A stretch of DNA of 27,587 nucleotides from UMGS1649 sp045637095. Its GTDB lineage: Bacteria; Bacillota; Clostridia; TANB77; CAG-465. The translations under genes were made by a program, and so were the position numbers. Below the pieces are notes generated by a model that searched no databases, had not been told where the DNA came from, and saw nothing but the letters and a program-made list of their open reading frames with translations. This document shows, one piece after another, positions 14,262 to 21,986 of this stretch. The stretch lies in the NCBI GenBank assembly GCA_045637095.1, contig JAZTYX010000049.1, positions 1 through 27,587 on the forward strand, written 5' to 3'. Every line of letters starts with the position of its first letter. Within the stretch, counting starts at the first letter, position 1.

Positions 14262-15845
14262 TTATTTATTTTCCTCTAGATATTCATCATAAGTACATTT
14301 TCTATCTTTATATGCACCTGGTGTTAAATCTATAATTCTATTAGCAACTGTTTGTACTAATTGGTGGTCATAAGATCTAAATAGAAGCACACCTTTAAAG
14401 TTTTGCATACCTTCGTTTAATGCAGTTATACTTTCCATATCTAAGTGGTTTGTTGGTTCGTCTAGAAGTAATGCGTTTGCTCCAGATAACATCATCTTAG
14501 TTAACATACATCTTACTCTTTCTCCTCCAGATATTACTTTTGTTTTCTTTAAGCTTTCTTCACCACTAAATAGCATTCTACCTAAATACCCTCTAACAAA
14601 AGCATCTTCTTTTTCTCTAGAGTATTGTCTTAACCAATCTGTTAAGTCTAATTCACCTTGGAAGAACTGAATGTTTTCTCTTGGGAAGTATGATGATGTA
14701 ACTGTTTGTCCCCATTTAAATTCTCCATTATCTGCTTCCATTTCTCCAGAAAGAATTGCAAATAACGCTGAGATACCATTACTGTTTTCACCAACAAAAG
14801 CTATTTTATCTTCTTTTGTCATTGTGAAAGATACATTATCTAACACTTTAACTCCATCTATTGTTTTAGATAAATTCTTTACAACAAGAACATCATTTCC
14901 AATATCTCTATCTGGTTTGAAATCTATAAACGGATATCTTCTGCTTGATGGTCTAATATCATCTAGCACTATCTTTTCTAACATTTTCTTTCTAGATGTT
15001 GCTTGTTTAGATTTTGATGCGTTAGCACTAAATCTTGCTATGAAGTCTTGTAATTCTTTTATTCTATCTTCTTTCTTCTTGTTAGCTTCTTTCATTTGTC
15101 TTTGAATAAGTCTACTAGATTCATACCAGAAATCATAGTTACCAACGAATAATTGAATCTTTCCAAAGTCTATGTCTGCTATATGAGTACATACTTTATT
15201 TAAGAAATATCTATCGTGAGATACAACTATAACTGTATTTTCAAAGTTAATTAAGAATTCTTCTAACCATTCTACTGCTGGTAAATCTAAACCGTTAGTA
15301 GGTTCGTCAAGAAGTAGTACATCTGGATTTCCAAACAATGCTTGCGCAAGAAGTACTTTAACCTTATCTTCTTCCTTTAAGTCTTTAACTAGTTTATCAT
15401 GTAGTTCTGTTGCTACACCTAAACCATTTAATAAAATAGCGGCATCTGTTTCAGCATTCCATCCATCCATTTCTGCAAATTTAGCTTCTAACTTTCCAGC
15501 TAGAATTCCATCTTCATCAGTGAAGTCTTCTTTCATATATATTGCTTCTCTATCTTTCATAAGTTTGAAAAGCACTTCATTTCCCATAATAACCGTTTGT
15601 AATACTTGTTCATTATCATAAAGAGTATGATCTTGTTTAAGCACAGAAAGTCTTTCTTGGTTTGGCATTACAACTTCACCATTAGTTGGTTCGATTTCTC
15701 CAGATAAAATCTTTAAGAATGTAGATTTACCTGCACCGTTTGCACCAATAAGACCATAACAGTTACCTGCTACAAATTTAATATTAACATCTTCAAAAAG
15801 TACTCTTTTACCAAATCTAAGAGTAACTCCGTTTGCCATTATCAT
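14262..15845 (-). CDS. ABC-F family ATPase, YkpA/YbiT-like, with one degenerate ATP site
   Basis: The 527-residue protein has two nucleotide-binding domains and no membrane segment, as in ribosome-acting ABC-F factors. The linker between them is charged (RQMKEANKKKEDRIKELQDF). NBD1 has intact Walker A (GANGAGKST, 34-42), Walker B (DE 180-181) and switch His 210, but its signature is LKEEDK (156-161) instead of an LSGGE-like motif, and its D-loop reads TNGLD instead of TNHLD. NBD2 has an intact signature (ISGGE, 438-442) and Walker B (462-463). Its Walker A reads GENSNGIS (352-359, Ile in place of Lys), and its switch His is Tyr492. All changes fall in the NBD2 Walker A/NBD1 signature site. 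ATG 15845 follows AAAGGAGG. Confidence 0.93.
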   Translation of the reverse strand: MIMANGVTLRFGKRVLFEDVNIKFVAGNCYGLIGANGAGKSTFLKILSGEIEPTNGEVVMPNQERLSVLKQDHTLYDNEQVLQTVIMGNEVLFKLMKDREAIYMKEDFTDEDGILAGKLEAKFAEMDGWNAETDAAILLNGLGVATELHDKLVKDLKEEDKVKVLLAQALFGNPDVLLLDEPTNGLDLPAVEWLEEFLINFENTVIVVSHDRYFLNKVCTHIADIDFGKIQLFVGNYDFWYESSRLIQRQMKEANKKKEDRIKELQDFIARFSANASKSKQATSRKKMLEKIVLDDIRPSSRRYPFIDFKPDRDIGNDVLVVKNLSKTIDGVKVLDNVSFTMTKEDKIAFVGENSNGISALFAILSGEMEADNGEFKWGQTVTSSYFPRENIQFFQGELDLTDWLRQYSREKEDAFVRGYLGRMLFSGEESLKKTKVISGGERVRCMLTKMMLSGANALLLDEPTNHLDMESITALNEGMQNFKGVLLFRSYDHQLVQTVANRIIDLTPGAYKDRKCTYDEYLEENK

Positions 15846-15857
15846 AACGTGGCCTCC

Positions 15858-15893
15858 TTTTAACCATAATATTTTACTATACTTTGGTTAAAA
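15858..15893. repeat. Inverted repeat over the ABC-F promoter
   Basis: TTTTAACCA (15858-15866) and TGGTTAAAA (15885-15893) are perfect 9-base arms 18 bases apart. They flank the -10 element, a layout suited to a dimeric regulator. Confidence 0.45.
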
Positions 15894-15899
15894 AGTAAA
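15871..15899 (-). promoter_or_regulatory. Probable promoter of the ABC-F gene
   Basis: On the minus strand TTTACT (15899-15894), a 17-base spacer and TAAAAT (15876-15871), 25 bases before ATG 15845. Both hexamers are imperfect. Confidence 0.5.
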
Positions 15900-15903
15900 G
15901 AAA

Positions 15904-15931
15904 AAAGTAGGTATTATACAATACCTACTTT
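15904..15931 (-). terminator. Terminator of the HAD gene, overlapping its stop codon
   Basis: AAAGTAGGTATT and its perfect complement close a 4-base loop, with TTTCTTTAC following on the minus strand. The HAD stop codon (15916-15914) is in the hairpin. Confidence 0.85.
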
Positions 15932-16573
15932 GAAAACTTTTGCTAAGAAGCGTTTGAACTTGCTTTTATAATTATCTACAAGCAAATATTTACATCCAAG
16001 CTTCTTTGCTGGTCTAATGTCATCGAAGATATTATCTCCAACAACAAGAATTTCTTCCGGATCAAGGTCGTTCATCATCATGACTGTTTTATACGCATAA
16101 ATCTTCTTTTTAGACTTAACGCAGTAGATGTCTTCTTTTTTGATGCCAAGCTTTTCGATGATGTTGTAGTTCTGACTATTGATAGTTACAAAACATACCT
16201 TCTTAGTCTTACCTACTTCTTCTATGAACTCTCTAACGCCCTTAAACGTAATTGACTTATCGTTATAAAAGCTGTCATAAAGTTCACGGAATTCGCTTAT
16301 GCTCTTTCCAAGGATAATTGCATAAAGGCCAAGTAAAAATTCTTGTCTGTCTCTGTTTGTAGAAAGAATTCCACTTTTTACGAACCACATTGCAATTCTA
16401 TCCAAGAAAAAAACAAATTTCTTTCTTAATTTCTTCCCCCGGTTAAAGCCGTTTACGACCACCTGTAATGCTGTTTGATGCTCCTTTACCAAATCCTTTA
16501 TGGTTCCGTCAATGTCTAGTACTACATATGATGCATCTGTAGCCATAATAGCTTCTTTTAGTTTTTCTACCAT
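15914..16573 (-). CDS. HAD-superfamily phosphatase
   Basis: The 219-residue protein carries the HAD motifs in order: VVLDIDGTI (motif I, nucleophile Asp near residue 20), CFVTINSQ (motif II Thr near 150), a Lys-rich motif III region (VKSKKKIYAYK), and VVGDNIFDDI (motif IV, near 190). A helical cap of about 100 residues lies between motifs I and II, as in phosphoglycolate-phosphatase-like members. The substrate cannot be read from sequence. AAAGGAG precedes ATG 16573. It has a strong promoter containing a palindrome and a terminator of its own, and its codon use is less AT-rich than that of the adjoining ABC-F gene. Confidence 0.86.
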   Translation of the reverse strand: MVEKLKEAIMATDASYVVLDIDGTIKDLVKEHQTALQVVVNGFNRGKKLRKKFVFFLDRIAMWFVKSGILSTNRDRQEFLLGLYAIILGKSISEFRELYDSFYNDKSITFKGVREFIEEVGKTKKVCFVTINSQNYNIIEKLGIKKEDIYCVKSKKKIYAYKTVMMMNDLDPEEILVVGDNIFDDIRPAKKLGCKYLLVDNYKSKFKRFLAKVFKVGIV

Positions 16574-16629
16574 ATTCGTTCTCCTTTAATAATTATTTTT
16601 TAGGCCACATAGTATTTGCTAAGGACAAT

Positions 16630-16658
16630 ATTGTACCATAGTACAATACTTTTTTCAA
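16630..16658 (-). promoter_or_regulatory. Sigma-A promoter of the HAD gene with a palindromic operator
   Basis: On the minus strand TTGAAA (16658-16653), a 17-base spacer and TACAAT (16635-16630). The palindrome ATTGTAC-CATA-GTACAAT (16630-16647) covers the -10 and part of the spacer. Confidence 0.72.
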
Positions 16659-16679
16659 GTTGTGGAAAATATGCACAAA

Positions 16680-16705
16680 AAAAGAAGTGGTTTCCCACTT
16701 CTTTT
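16680..16705 (-). terminator. Terminator of the Ig-like surface protein gene
   Basis: An 11-bp perfect stem (AAAAGAAGTGG with its complement) closes a 4-base loop and is followed by T residues on the minus strand. Confidence 0.82.
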
Positions 16706-16714
16706 AATTTATCT

Positions 16715-18259
16715 TTATGTCGGATCGGTTCCCATCGGGCGTTTTAAACAAGCCGCTGGCATATCATAATTATAGATAGAGTATTCACCAAAAATATCTG
16801 TACCTGTCACTTTAATTCCAGAAATAGTTGGTCCCGGCGAATTTTTTCCAGTAAAAGTCACTTTAACATTTCCATCAACTATACTTAATTGCCATTCTTC
16901 TCCCATACTGTCTTTAACAGTTATTCCACTACCTATAACTTCCGCCCAAGTAGCATTCGATTCAGCTGTCATTTGATATGTTCCCATTGTAAATACCAAC
17001 GTTACTGTTACTTCATTAGTTATAGTAGTTCCTTGTGTCGCATTTGCTGTAAACCAATTATAGAATTCTTCAGATACAGATTGTGGTGTTGTACCAAAGT
17101 CTACAGTTCTATATGCTGTTGCTGCCCAATACGCATCCTCTGCGGCTTTATTATCTCCTAAAGGCATACTAGAGCTAAATACATGTACACTTCCACTAGA
17201 TGTATAATAATATGCAAATCCTTCATTACCAGAAGCTCCGCTAGGCAATGTCCATGTGTCATTAAATACTTCTATTTTTGTAAACTGCTGTCCGTTAGAT
17301 TCAAAATTAATTTCTTGAATTAATTCTGGTCTACTTGTTCGTCTTAATATTTCAGCATTAAATACCCACTTTCCACTTAATGTGTATTGCGCTGCTACAT
17401 TCTCCGTTACAACAACTGTACAAGTTGCCATTGCATTTCCAGCTTTAGCTGTAATTGTTGTTGTCCCCGCAGCTTTCATTGTAATTGTAGCTGCATTTCC
17501 ACTAGCAGATACTGTTGCTACATTTGTATTTGATGATGTCCATACAAGTGAACCAGATATATTTGATGTTGTTGCTGTTATTGTTTCTGTAGCCGTTGTT
17601 CCAGCATCTATAGTTTTAGATATTGTTGTTTTATTAAATGTTATTACTGGTGTTGCTACTGCTCCTGTTACTGTTACTCTAAAACTTTCTTTTGCGCTTC
17701 CATATGTAGCTGTTATATCTGCAGTTCCAGGATTCTTTAATGTTACAGTTGCCTTAGTATTATTTCCTGTTACAGTTGCTACTGTTGCATTAGATGTTGT
17801 CCAAGATATATCTCCTATTACGTTTTTTGTTATAACACTAACTTCTTTAGTCACAGGACCACTTGTTACATCGCCAGATACACTTGTTGTGCTTAATGTA
17901 ATTGTTGCATTTGATGTTCCTAGAGAAATTATTACATTAGATTCTCCATCTTGCAATAGATTTGCAACCATTCCTGTTTTCGTTACAACTGTTATACTAT
18001 CGTCTGGATTAGTTTGCTCTCCAGATTCTATTATTCCTTTTTCTCTTAATTCTTCTATATAATCTGCTACCGTTATCTCTCCAAAATTATTTGCTAGCAT
18101 TCCATTTTTTATAGTTTGTAATCTTTCGTATTCTTGTAAATAATTTTGTTTACTTACAGTAGTTTTTGAACGTCCTATTATACCACTATCTTCTAATGAA
18201 ATTATTGCTGCCGCAGCAAGTATTGCCATTACAAGTATTGTTATACTTAAAACTATCAT
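16715..18259 (-). CDS. Pilin-like leader protein with two Ig-like (Big_2) domains; apparent 5' frameshift
   Basis: The reading frame gives 514 residues. A type IV pilin-like hydrophobic helix (SITILVMAILAAAAII) is followed by a helical linker. Two bacterial Ig-like domains follow (about 110-200 and 205-290), marked by SWTTSNATVATVTG and VWTSSNTNVATVSA. A C-terminal region of about 220 residues, rich in Thr, Ser and aromatics, is not recognised. This suggests a surface or pseudopilus protein. The frame upstream of 18259 reads KNGVS, matching the prepilin KxGVS leader, then meets a TGA. The good Shine-Dalgarno (GAGGGTGA) and ATG codons at 18284/18278 are one frame off because of a six-A run. 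The gene is frameshifted, slips, or starts at 18259 with the weaker GGAG. Confidence 0.75.
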   Translation of the reverse strand: MIVLSITILVMAILAAAAIISLEDSGIIGRSKTTVSKQNYLQEYERLQTIKNGMLANNFGEITVADYIEELREKGIIESGEQTNPDDSITVVTKTGMVANLLQDGESNVIISLGTSNATITLSTTSVSGDVTSGPVTKEVSVITKNVIGDISWTTSNATVATVTGNNTKATVTLKNPGTADITATYGSAKESFRVTVTGAVATPVITFNKTTISKTIDAGTTATETITATTSNISGSLVWTSSNTNVATVSASGNAATITMKAAGTTTITAKAGNAMATCTVVVTENVAAQYTLSGKWVFNAEILRRTSRPELIQEINFESNGQQFTKIEVFNDTWTLPSGASGNEGFAYYYTSSGSVHVFSSSMPLGDNKAAEDAYWAATAYRTVDFGTTPQSVSEEFYNWFTANATQGTTITNEVTVTLVFTMGTYQMTAESNATWAEVIGSGITVKDSMGEEWQLSIVDGNVKVTFTGKNSPGPTISGIKVTGTDIFGEYSIYNYDMPAACLKRPMGTDPT

Positions 18260-18390
18260 TGATACTCCGTTTTTTCATATTCATATATTCACCCTCTTAA
18301 TATACAATTAGTTTATTATATATTCTTTACCATTTCAAGTAATTATTCTCATTAAGCTTATTTTTTCTGTTCTTTTTTTCATTTCTTTTG

Positions 18391-18419
18391 TTGACTTATA
18401 TAAAAAATAATGTTAATAT
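18391..18419 (+). promoter_or_regulatory. Probable promoter of tRNA-Cys
   Basis: TTGACT (18391-18396), a 17-base spacer and TAATAT (18414-18419), about 60 bases before the tRNA 5' end. Confidence 0.6.
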
Positions 18420-18483
18420 ATATACATGCGATTTTGAAAAAGATATGCATAAAACAATTCTAACATTAATATATTTTATTAAT

Positions 18484-18557
18484 GGCGCTATAGCCAAGTG
18501 GTAAGGCACGAGTCTGCAAAACTCTGATCCCCGGTTCAAATCCGGGTGGCGCCTCCA
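18484..18557 (+). tRNA. tRNA-Cys (anticodon GCA)
   Basis: The 74-base gene has an encoded CCA. It starts GGCGCTATAGCCAAGTGG. The anticodon loop CTGCAAA gives GCA. The T arm reads CCCCGGTTCAAATCCGGG and the acceptor pairs GGCGC with GCGCC. Its own terminator follows. Confidence 0.97.
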
Positions 18558-18561
18558 AATT

Positions 18562-18593
18562 AAGAGCAAGATATCCACATCTTGCTCTTTTTA
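18562..18593 (+). terminator. Terminator of tRNA-Cys
   Basis: An 11-bp perfect stem (AAGAGCAAGAT with its complement) with loop ATCCAC, followed by TTTTTATTT. Confidence 0.88.
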
Positions 18594-18659
18594 TTTAATT
18601 TATATATTGCTTTATCCACATTATCTACATAGTATGCGATTTGATTGTTGACATAACAT

Positions 18660-18688
18660 TTGACTTTTGCTCTCGTTTTTGATATAAT
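18660..18688 (+). promoter_or_regulatory. Sigma-A promoter of the 103-aa orphan gene
   Basis: TTGACT (18660-18665), a 17-base spacer and a perfect TATAAT (18683-18688). A second TTGACA lies a few bases upstream. It is among the strongest promoters in the window. Confidence 0.82.
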
Positions 18689-18738
18689 TAATGTGCATTG
18701 AAATTATGCCTTAAAAATAATTTTTTAGGAGTGTTAAT

Positions 18739-19050
18739 ATGTTGGTAGGAAATGTATACTATGTAACAAGTAGTTACAATGAAACAAAATTCAAAGCGCT
18801 TTTGGAAAAGCAACTTTCCAAAACTGCTGCATCTTTACCCAGCACAGAACTTGTCGAGCAGGCAATCGCCGCATACCTCGCATGTGAAGACCAGGGTGTA
18901 TCCGATAATGCAATGAATACATTTAAACAGAATCTCAAAAATCTTGAGTATAACGATCATCGCACATATCTCGGAGACAAGGTTGTTGGCAACCCTCTTG
19001 ATGCAGTAAAAGCTTACAACCAACTGGTTGTTATGTACATGTTAAGTTAA
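18739..19050 (+). CDS. Hypothetical 103-residue protein, well expressed by appearance
   Basis: I recognise no family. The protein is soluble, probably mostly helical, with no signal or membrane segment. It begins MLVGNVYYVTSSYNETKFK and ends AVKAYNQLVVMYMLS, with one Cys in AAYLACEDQG. AGGAGT sits upstream of ATG 18739. It stands alone between a strong sigma-A promoter and a strong terminator. Codons are rich in C at third positions (ATC, CTC, GCC), unlike the AT-rich genes around it. Its length, helical character and isolated unit suggest a small housekeeping or regulatory protein, but no function can be assigned. Confidence 0.8.
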   Translation: MLVGNVYYVTSSYNETKFKALLEKQLSKTAASLPSTELVEQAIAAYLACEDQGVSDNAMNTFKQNLKNLEYNDHRTYLGDKVVGNPLDAVKAYNQLVVMYMLS

Positions 19051-19052
19051 AG

Positions 19053-19093
19053 AAAAAAGAAACAGTCTAGGTTCCCCTAGGCTGTTTCTTTTT
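19053..19093. terminator. Bidirectional terminator containing the stop codon of the coiled-coil gene
   Basis: AAAAAAGAAACAGTCTAGG pairs with CCTAGGCTGTTTCTTTTTT (one G-T pair) over a TTCC loop. The stop and last codons of the minus-strand gene ending at 19077 lie in it. Confidence 0.88.
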
Positions 19094-19415
19094 TACCTTC
19101 TATTTCTTCTACTTTATCTTCTAATGCTTTTGCTTTGTTTTCCATTTGTCCACTGACCAATAATATTTCTTCATTTAATAAAAGCATTATCTTATATAAA
19201 TCTTCATCATCAACAGTTGGAATTATTTCTTCATTCTCTTTTATTCTGTTATAAAGATTCATTATTCTTTCTTTTTCTTTTCTTATTCTCTCTTGTTTCT
19301 CTTCGTCTGTTTCTTTTTTAATTCTTAGCTCATTTTTAGAAAAAAGAGCTTTTATTTTATTTTTTATTTTAGTAACGATATTATCTTTATATTCTACCAT
19401 ACTAATATTTTTCAT
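19077..19415 (-). CDS. Hypothetical charged coiled-coil protein
   Basis: The protein has 112 residues and is strongly charged. Residues 28-62 (KNELRIKKETDEEKQERIRKE and on) are Lys/Glu-rich and probably helical. A less charged segment (PTVDDEDLYKIMLLLNEEILL) and a C-terminal heptad-like helix (MENKAKALEDKVEEIEGKK) follow. There is no signal peptide or membrane helix. ATG 19415 lies 4 bases after the stop of the 540-residue gene, and its ribosome binding site (GGAGAA) is the end of that gene, so the two are coupled. No family is recognised; physical partnership with the upstream product is a reasonable guess. Confidence 0.7.
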   Translation of the reverse strand: MKNISMVEYKDNIVTKIKNKIKALFSKNELRIKKETDEEKQERIRKEKERIMNLYNRIKENEEIIPTVDDEDLYKIMLLLNEEILLVSGQMENKAKALEDKVEEIEGKKETA

Positions 19416-19419
19416 TCGT

Positions 19420-21042
19420 TTATTCTCCTAACATATCCCTAATTTCATTGTTAAGTTCTTCTCTCTTTTCTCTATTCTTAGCTATTTCTAATTCGCATTG
19501 TTCTACACTTAAAGCTTGAGCAGATGCTTCTAATTCTTCTATTTCTCTTTTCATATCCTTTAAAGTTTTTATTTGTTTCATTACAATCGTAGAAATTGAA
19601 CCTGTCATCTTACCAGCTATAGCTTGGTCTACTTCCGCTCTTATTTCTACAACTTTACTTCTTAATTCTTCTACTCTTTTTTGTTCTGCTTTGGCTTTAT
19701 CTAGAGCTGCTTGTAATCCTTCATACGCAGCATCTAATTCTTCCATCTCTTTGAAAACAACATCCATTGTTCTCTCTGTTGGAGTACTTCCTTCTTCTAC
19801 TGGTTCATCTACTATTGCCGTATCTTCACCGTCTAACACTTCTGGACTTGAATTTGTTTCTTCCACTCCCACTTCACCAGCTGGTTCAACAATATCCATG
19901 TCATCTACTACTGGAGTAGGTTCTCCTTCGTCAGGTTCTTCCGATGCCATTGCTCCTTTTTCTACACTTGCTTTGCTTGTTTTATCTATTGTTTTAGATA
20001 ATCTATCATAATATGTAGTACCTCTATGATAAACTCTACTTATTAACTTGCTTCCTGTTTGTCCCATTTCAACAAGTTGTCCTCTAGTCATTTCTTCTAT
20101 ATTAAGTTCTATGTCTTTATTAACTATTATTGTAGAACTACCATAAGCTGGTCTTGGTTCAGTTTCACCTTCAAGTTTTGGTTCATAGAATTTTTCAACA
20201 ATAAAGATATTCATACTAGGAACATCTAAAACTACACTTCCTTCAAAAGCACCTAAACCTGTATAAGCATGTTCTATTTGATAATGCTCTTTTAAGTATT
20301 TTAATCTCTTATCTGGCGAAAGTTCTGCTATATATTCACGTTCATGTTCACTAGATACTTTTCTTTCTGAATCTGTTCTTCTTCTAGTTCCACCTTTTTT
20401 AGTTATTGCATCAAAATCTCCATCTAATAATTGTTGTGTATCTATAGGGCTAAAGTATGTTAAGAATGCGTCAATAGATTTTTCTTTAGCAGATACAGTA
20501 GCAAGTGCTGCTTCTAATTCTTCTCTTTCAGCCTCTGTTAAATCTTGTCCCATATTAGCTTTACAATCTAGTTCACCTATTCTAGCTTTATGGTACACAG
20601 TATCTGTTTCATCTCTACCCATTTTTCTAATAAATTTTTCTTTTTTATTTCTTCCATTCTCAACAATTACTTCATAATATCTTTGAGCTTTAGCATAATT
20701 ACCTTGTTCTTGATAATGTCTTGCTAGTTTTAATATCTTATCTCTATGTTTAACAAGCGTAACATTTATATCTACTTTTTCTATATATCTTTCTATTCCT
20801 TCTATTGTATCTAAGTCTTCTTGTTGTTCATAGCTTTTAGCTTCATCATATTCTTTGTCTAAAAGTGCATTGCTTAACACTCTTTTAACTACAGGATTAA
20901 CCGCTGCTAATTCATCTACAAAACTAGAATCTAGCAAATCTTCATAAGGAACATTTGCTCTTAAATATTCTTGTAACTCGCTTGGACGCGTTAGTTTTTT
21001 TATCTCTTTTAATATCTTACTTTTTTGTGAATCTGATTCCAT
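19420..21042 (-). CDS. Hypothetical TPR-like/coiled-coil protein, first gene of an unknown operon
   Basis: The 540-residue protein is not one I recognise. Residues about 90-130 contain a TPR-like helix pair (ARHYQEQGNYAKAQRYYEVI). Residues 215-340 include a probable globular part (YTGLGAFEGSVVLDVPSMN, YGSSTIIVNKDIELNIEEM). Residues 360-425 are acidic and disordered, rich in Glu, Pro, Val and Ser. Residues 430-540 form a long coiled coil of Glu, Lys, Arg and Ala. There is no membrane segment. GAGGTG precedes ATG 21042, and a clear sigma-A promoter lies 20 bases upstream. The layout resembles scaffold or adaptor proteins, an inference only. Confidence 0.78.
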   Translation of the reverse strand: MESDSQKSKILKEIKKLTRPSELQEYLRANVPYEDLLDSSFVDELAAVNPVVKRVLSNALLDKEYDEAKSYEQQEDLDTIEGIERYIEKVDINVTLVKHRDKILKLARHYQEQGNYAKAQRYYEVIVENGRNKKEKFIRKMGRDETDTVYHKARIGELDCKANMGQDLTEAEREELEAALATVSAKEKSIDAFLTYFSPIDTQQLLDGDFDAITKKGGTRRRTDSERKVSSEHEREYIAELSPDKRLKYLKEHYQIEHAYTGLGAFEGSVVLDVPSMNIFIVEKFYEPKLEGETEPRPAYGSSTIIVNKDIELNIEEMTRGQLVEMGQTGSKLISRVYHRGTTYYDRLSKTIDKTSKASVEKGAMASEEPDEGEPTPVVDDMDIVEPAGEVGVEETNSSPEVLDGEDTAIVDEPVEEGSTPTERTMDVVFKEMEELDAAYEGLQAALDKAKAEQKRVEELRSKVVEIRAEVDQAIAGKMTGSISTIVMKQIKTLKDMKREIEELEASAQALSVEQCELEIAKNREKREELNNEIRDMLGE

Positions 21043-21061
21043 ACTTTCACCTCATAAAATG

Positions 21062-21090
21062 ATTATATAATATACATTATGTTATTGCAA
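21062..21090 (-). promoter_or_regulatory. Sigma-A promoter of the unknown TPR/coiled-coil operon
   Basis: On the minus strand TTGCAA (21090-21085), a 17-base spacer and a perfect TATAAT (21067-21062). Confidence 0.75.
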
Positions 21091-21096
21091 TATTTT

Positions 21097-21960
21097 TTAT
21101 TTTAACCTTACTACTGTTGCAAAGCAGCCATAATCTTCCTCTTTATGCATTGTTTTATATCTAAACGAATAAAAATCTTTATTATTACAACAAGTACATA
21201 TATCTGCAAAATGTATATTTGTCTCTTTTACTCCCTCTTTAACAAAATCTTTTGTTATTACATACTTAAGATTAATGTGAAATCTCTTAGGATTTTCTTT
21301 TTCGTAATATATGTAATTTTCTTCGTCTAACCATATATTAGTAAAGTTTTGTTTGAAAGATTCTTCTTCACTAGAGAAACAACAATCTTTAACTGCTGGT
21401 CCTACACAAACAATTACATCTTCTGCATTTGTTCCAAACTGCTCTTTAAGTTTATTTAATGCTACTAGATATATTCTTTTAATTGTTCCCTTCCATCCAC
21501 TATGTACATTTGCTACTACATTATGTACTGGATCATATATAACTATTGGGTTGCAATCTGCTGTTGTTACAAGGGTAGCTAATTTATTAGAGTCTGTTAT
21601 ATATCCATCTACTTCATATTCCTTTAACTTAGGATAAGTAAACTCATCCATATTGTTTTCATTTATATATATAACATTATCTGTATGAGCTTGTGAGCCT
21701 TTGCATATGTGTTCTAAATCTGTATCTATTACCTTTCCTATTCTAGATACATTCTCTAACACATTCTCTATTTTATCTGTTCCTGCTGCTCTTACATTTA
21801 ATGAATTAAATACACCTTCACTTACTCCACCGTGCCTTAATGTAACTATTACATCTATTTTATCTTTATATTTTTCTAAAGCCTTAAATCTTAAATATTC
21901 TATTTTAGTTTCCTCATTCTTTATATGTTCTACTTCGTTATTTGTATAATTCTTAGACAT
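21097..21960 (-). CDS. pgeF: Peptidoglycan editing factor PgeF / YfiH (laccase-domain purine nucleoside phosphorylase)
   Basis: The 287-residue protein shows the YfiH/CNF1 family motifs in order: LRHGGVSEGVFNSLNV, KGSQAHTDNV, TTADCNPIVIYDP, VHSGWKGT, VGPAVKDCCFS, and a C-terminal DICTCCNNKDFYSFRYK. The HSGW His and nearby Cys/His residues form the Zn/Cu site. Family members are adenosine/purine nucleoside phosphorylases; in E. coli PgeF prevents wrong amino acids entering peptidoglycan precursors. GAGGTGGAG precedes ATG 21960. Its promoter is divergent from the spoVA operon. The length is slightly above the usual 240-270 owing to an N-terminal extension of about 25 residues. Confidence 0.92.
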   Translation of the reverse strand: MSKNYTNNEVEHIKNEETKIEYLRFKALEKYKDKIDVIVTLRHGGVSEGVFNSLNVRAAGTDKIENVLENVSRIGKVIDTDLEHICKGSQAHTDNVIYINENNMDEFTYPKLKEYEVDGYITDSNKLATLVTTADCNPIVIYDPVHNVVANVHSGWKGTIKRIYLVALNKLKEQFGTNAEDVIVCVGPAVKDCCFSSEEESFKQNFTNIWLDEENYIYYEKENPKRFHINLKYVITKDFVKEGVKETNIHFADICTCCNNKDFYSFRYKTMHKEEDYGCFATVVRLK

Positions 21961-21986
21961 ACTCCACCTCTTAATAATTTATTAAT

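Noticed and set aside
17382..18062. 226-residue open frame opposite the Ig-like surface gene
   Set aside because: It is the antisense of a Thr/Ala/Val-rich repeat region, which leaves the opposite frame open; no ribosome binding site and a low-complexity product.
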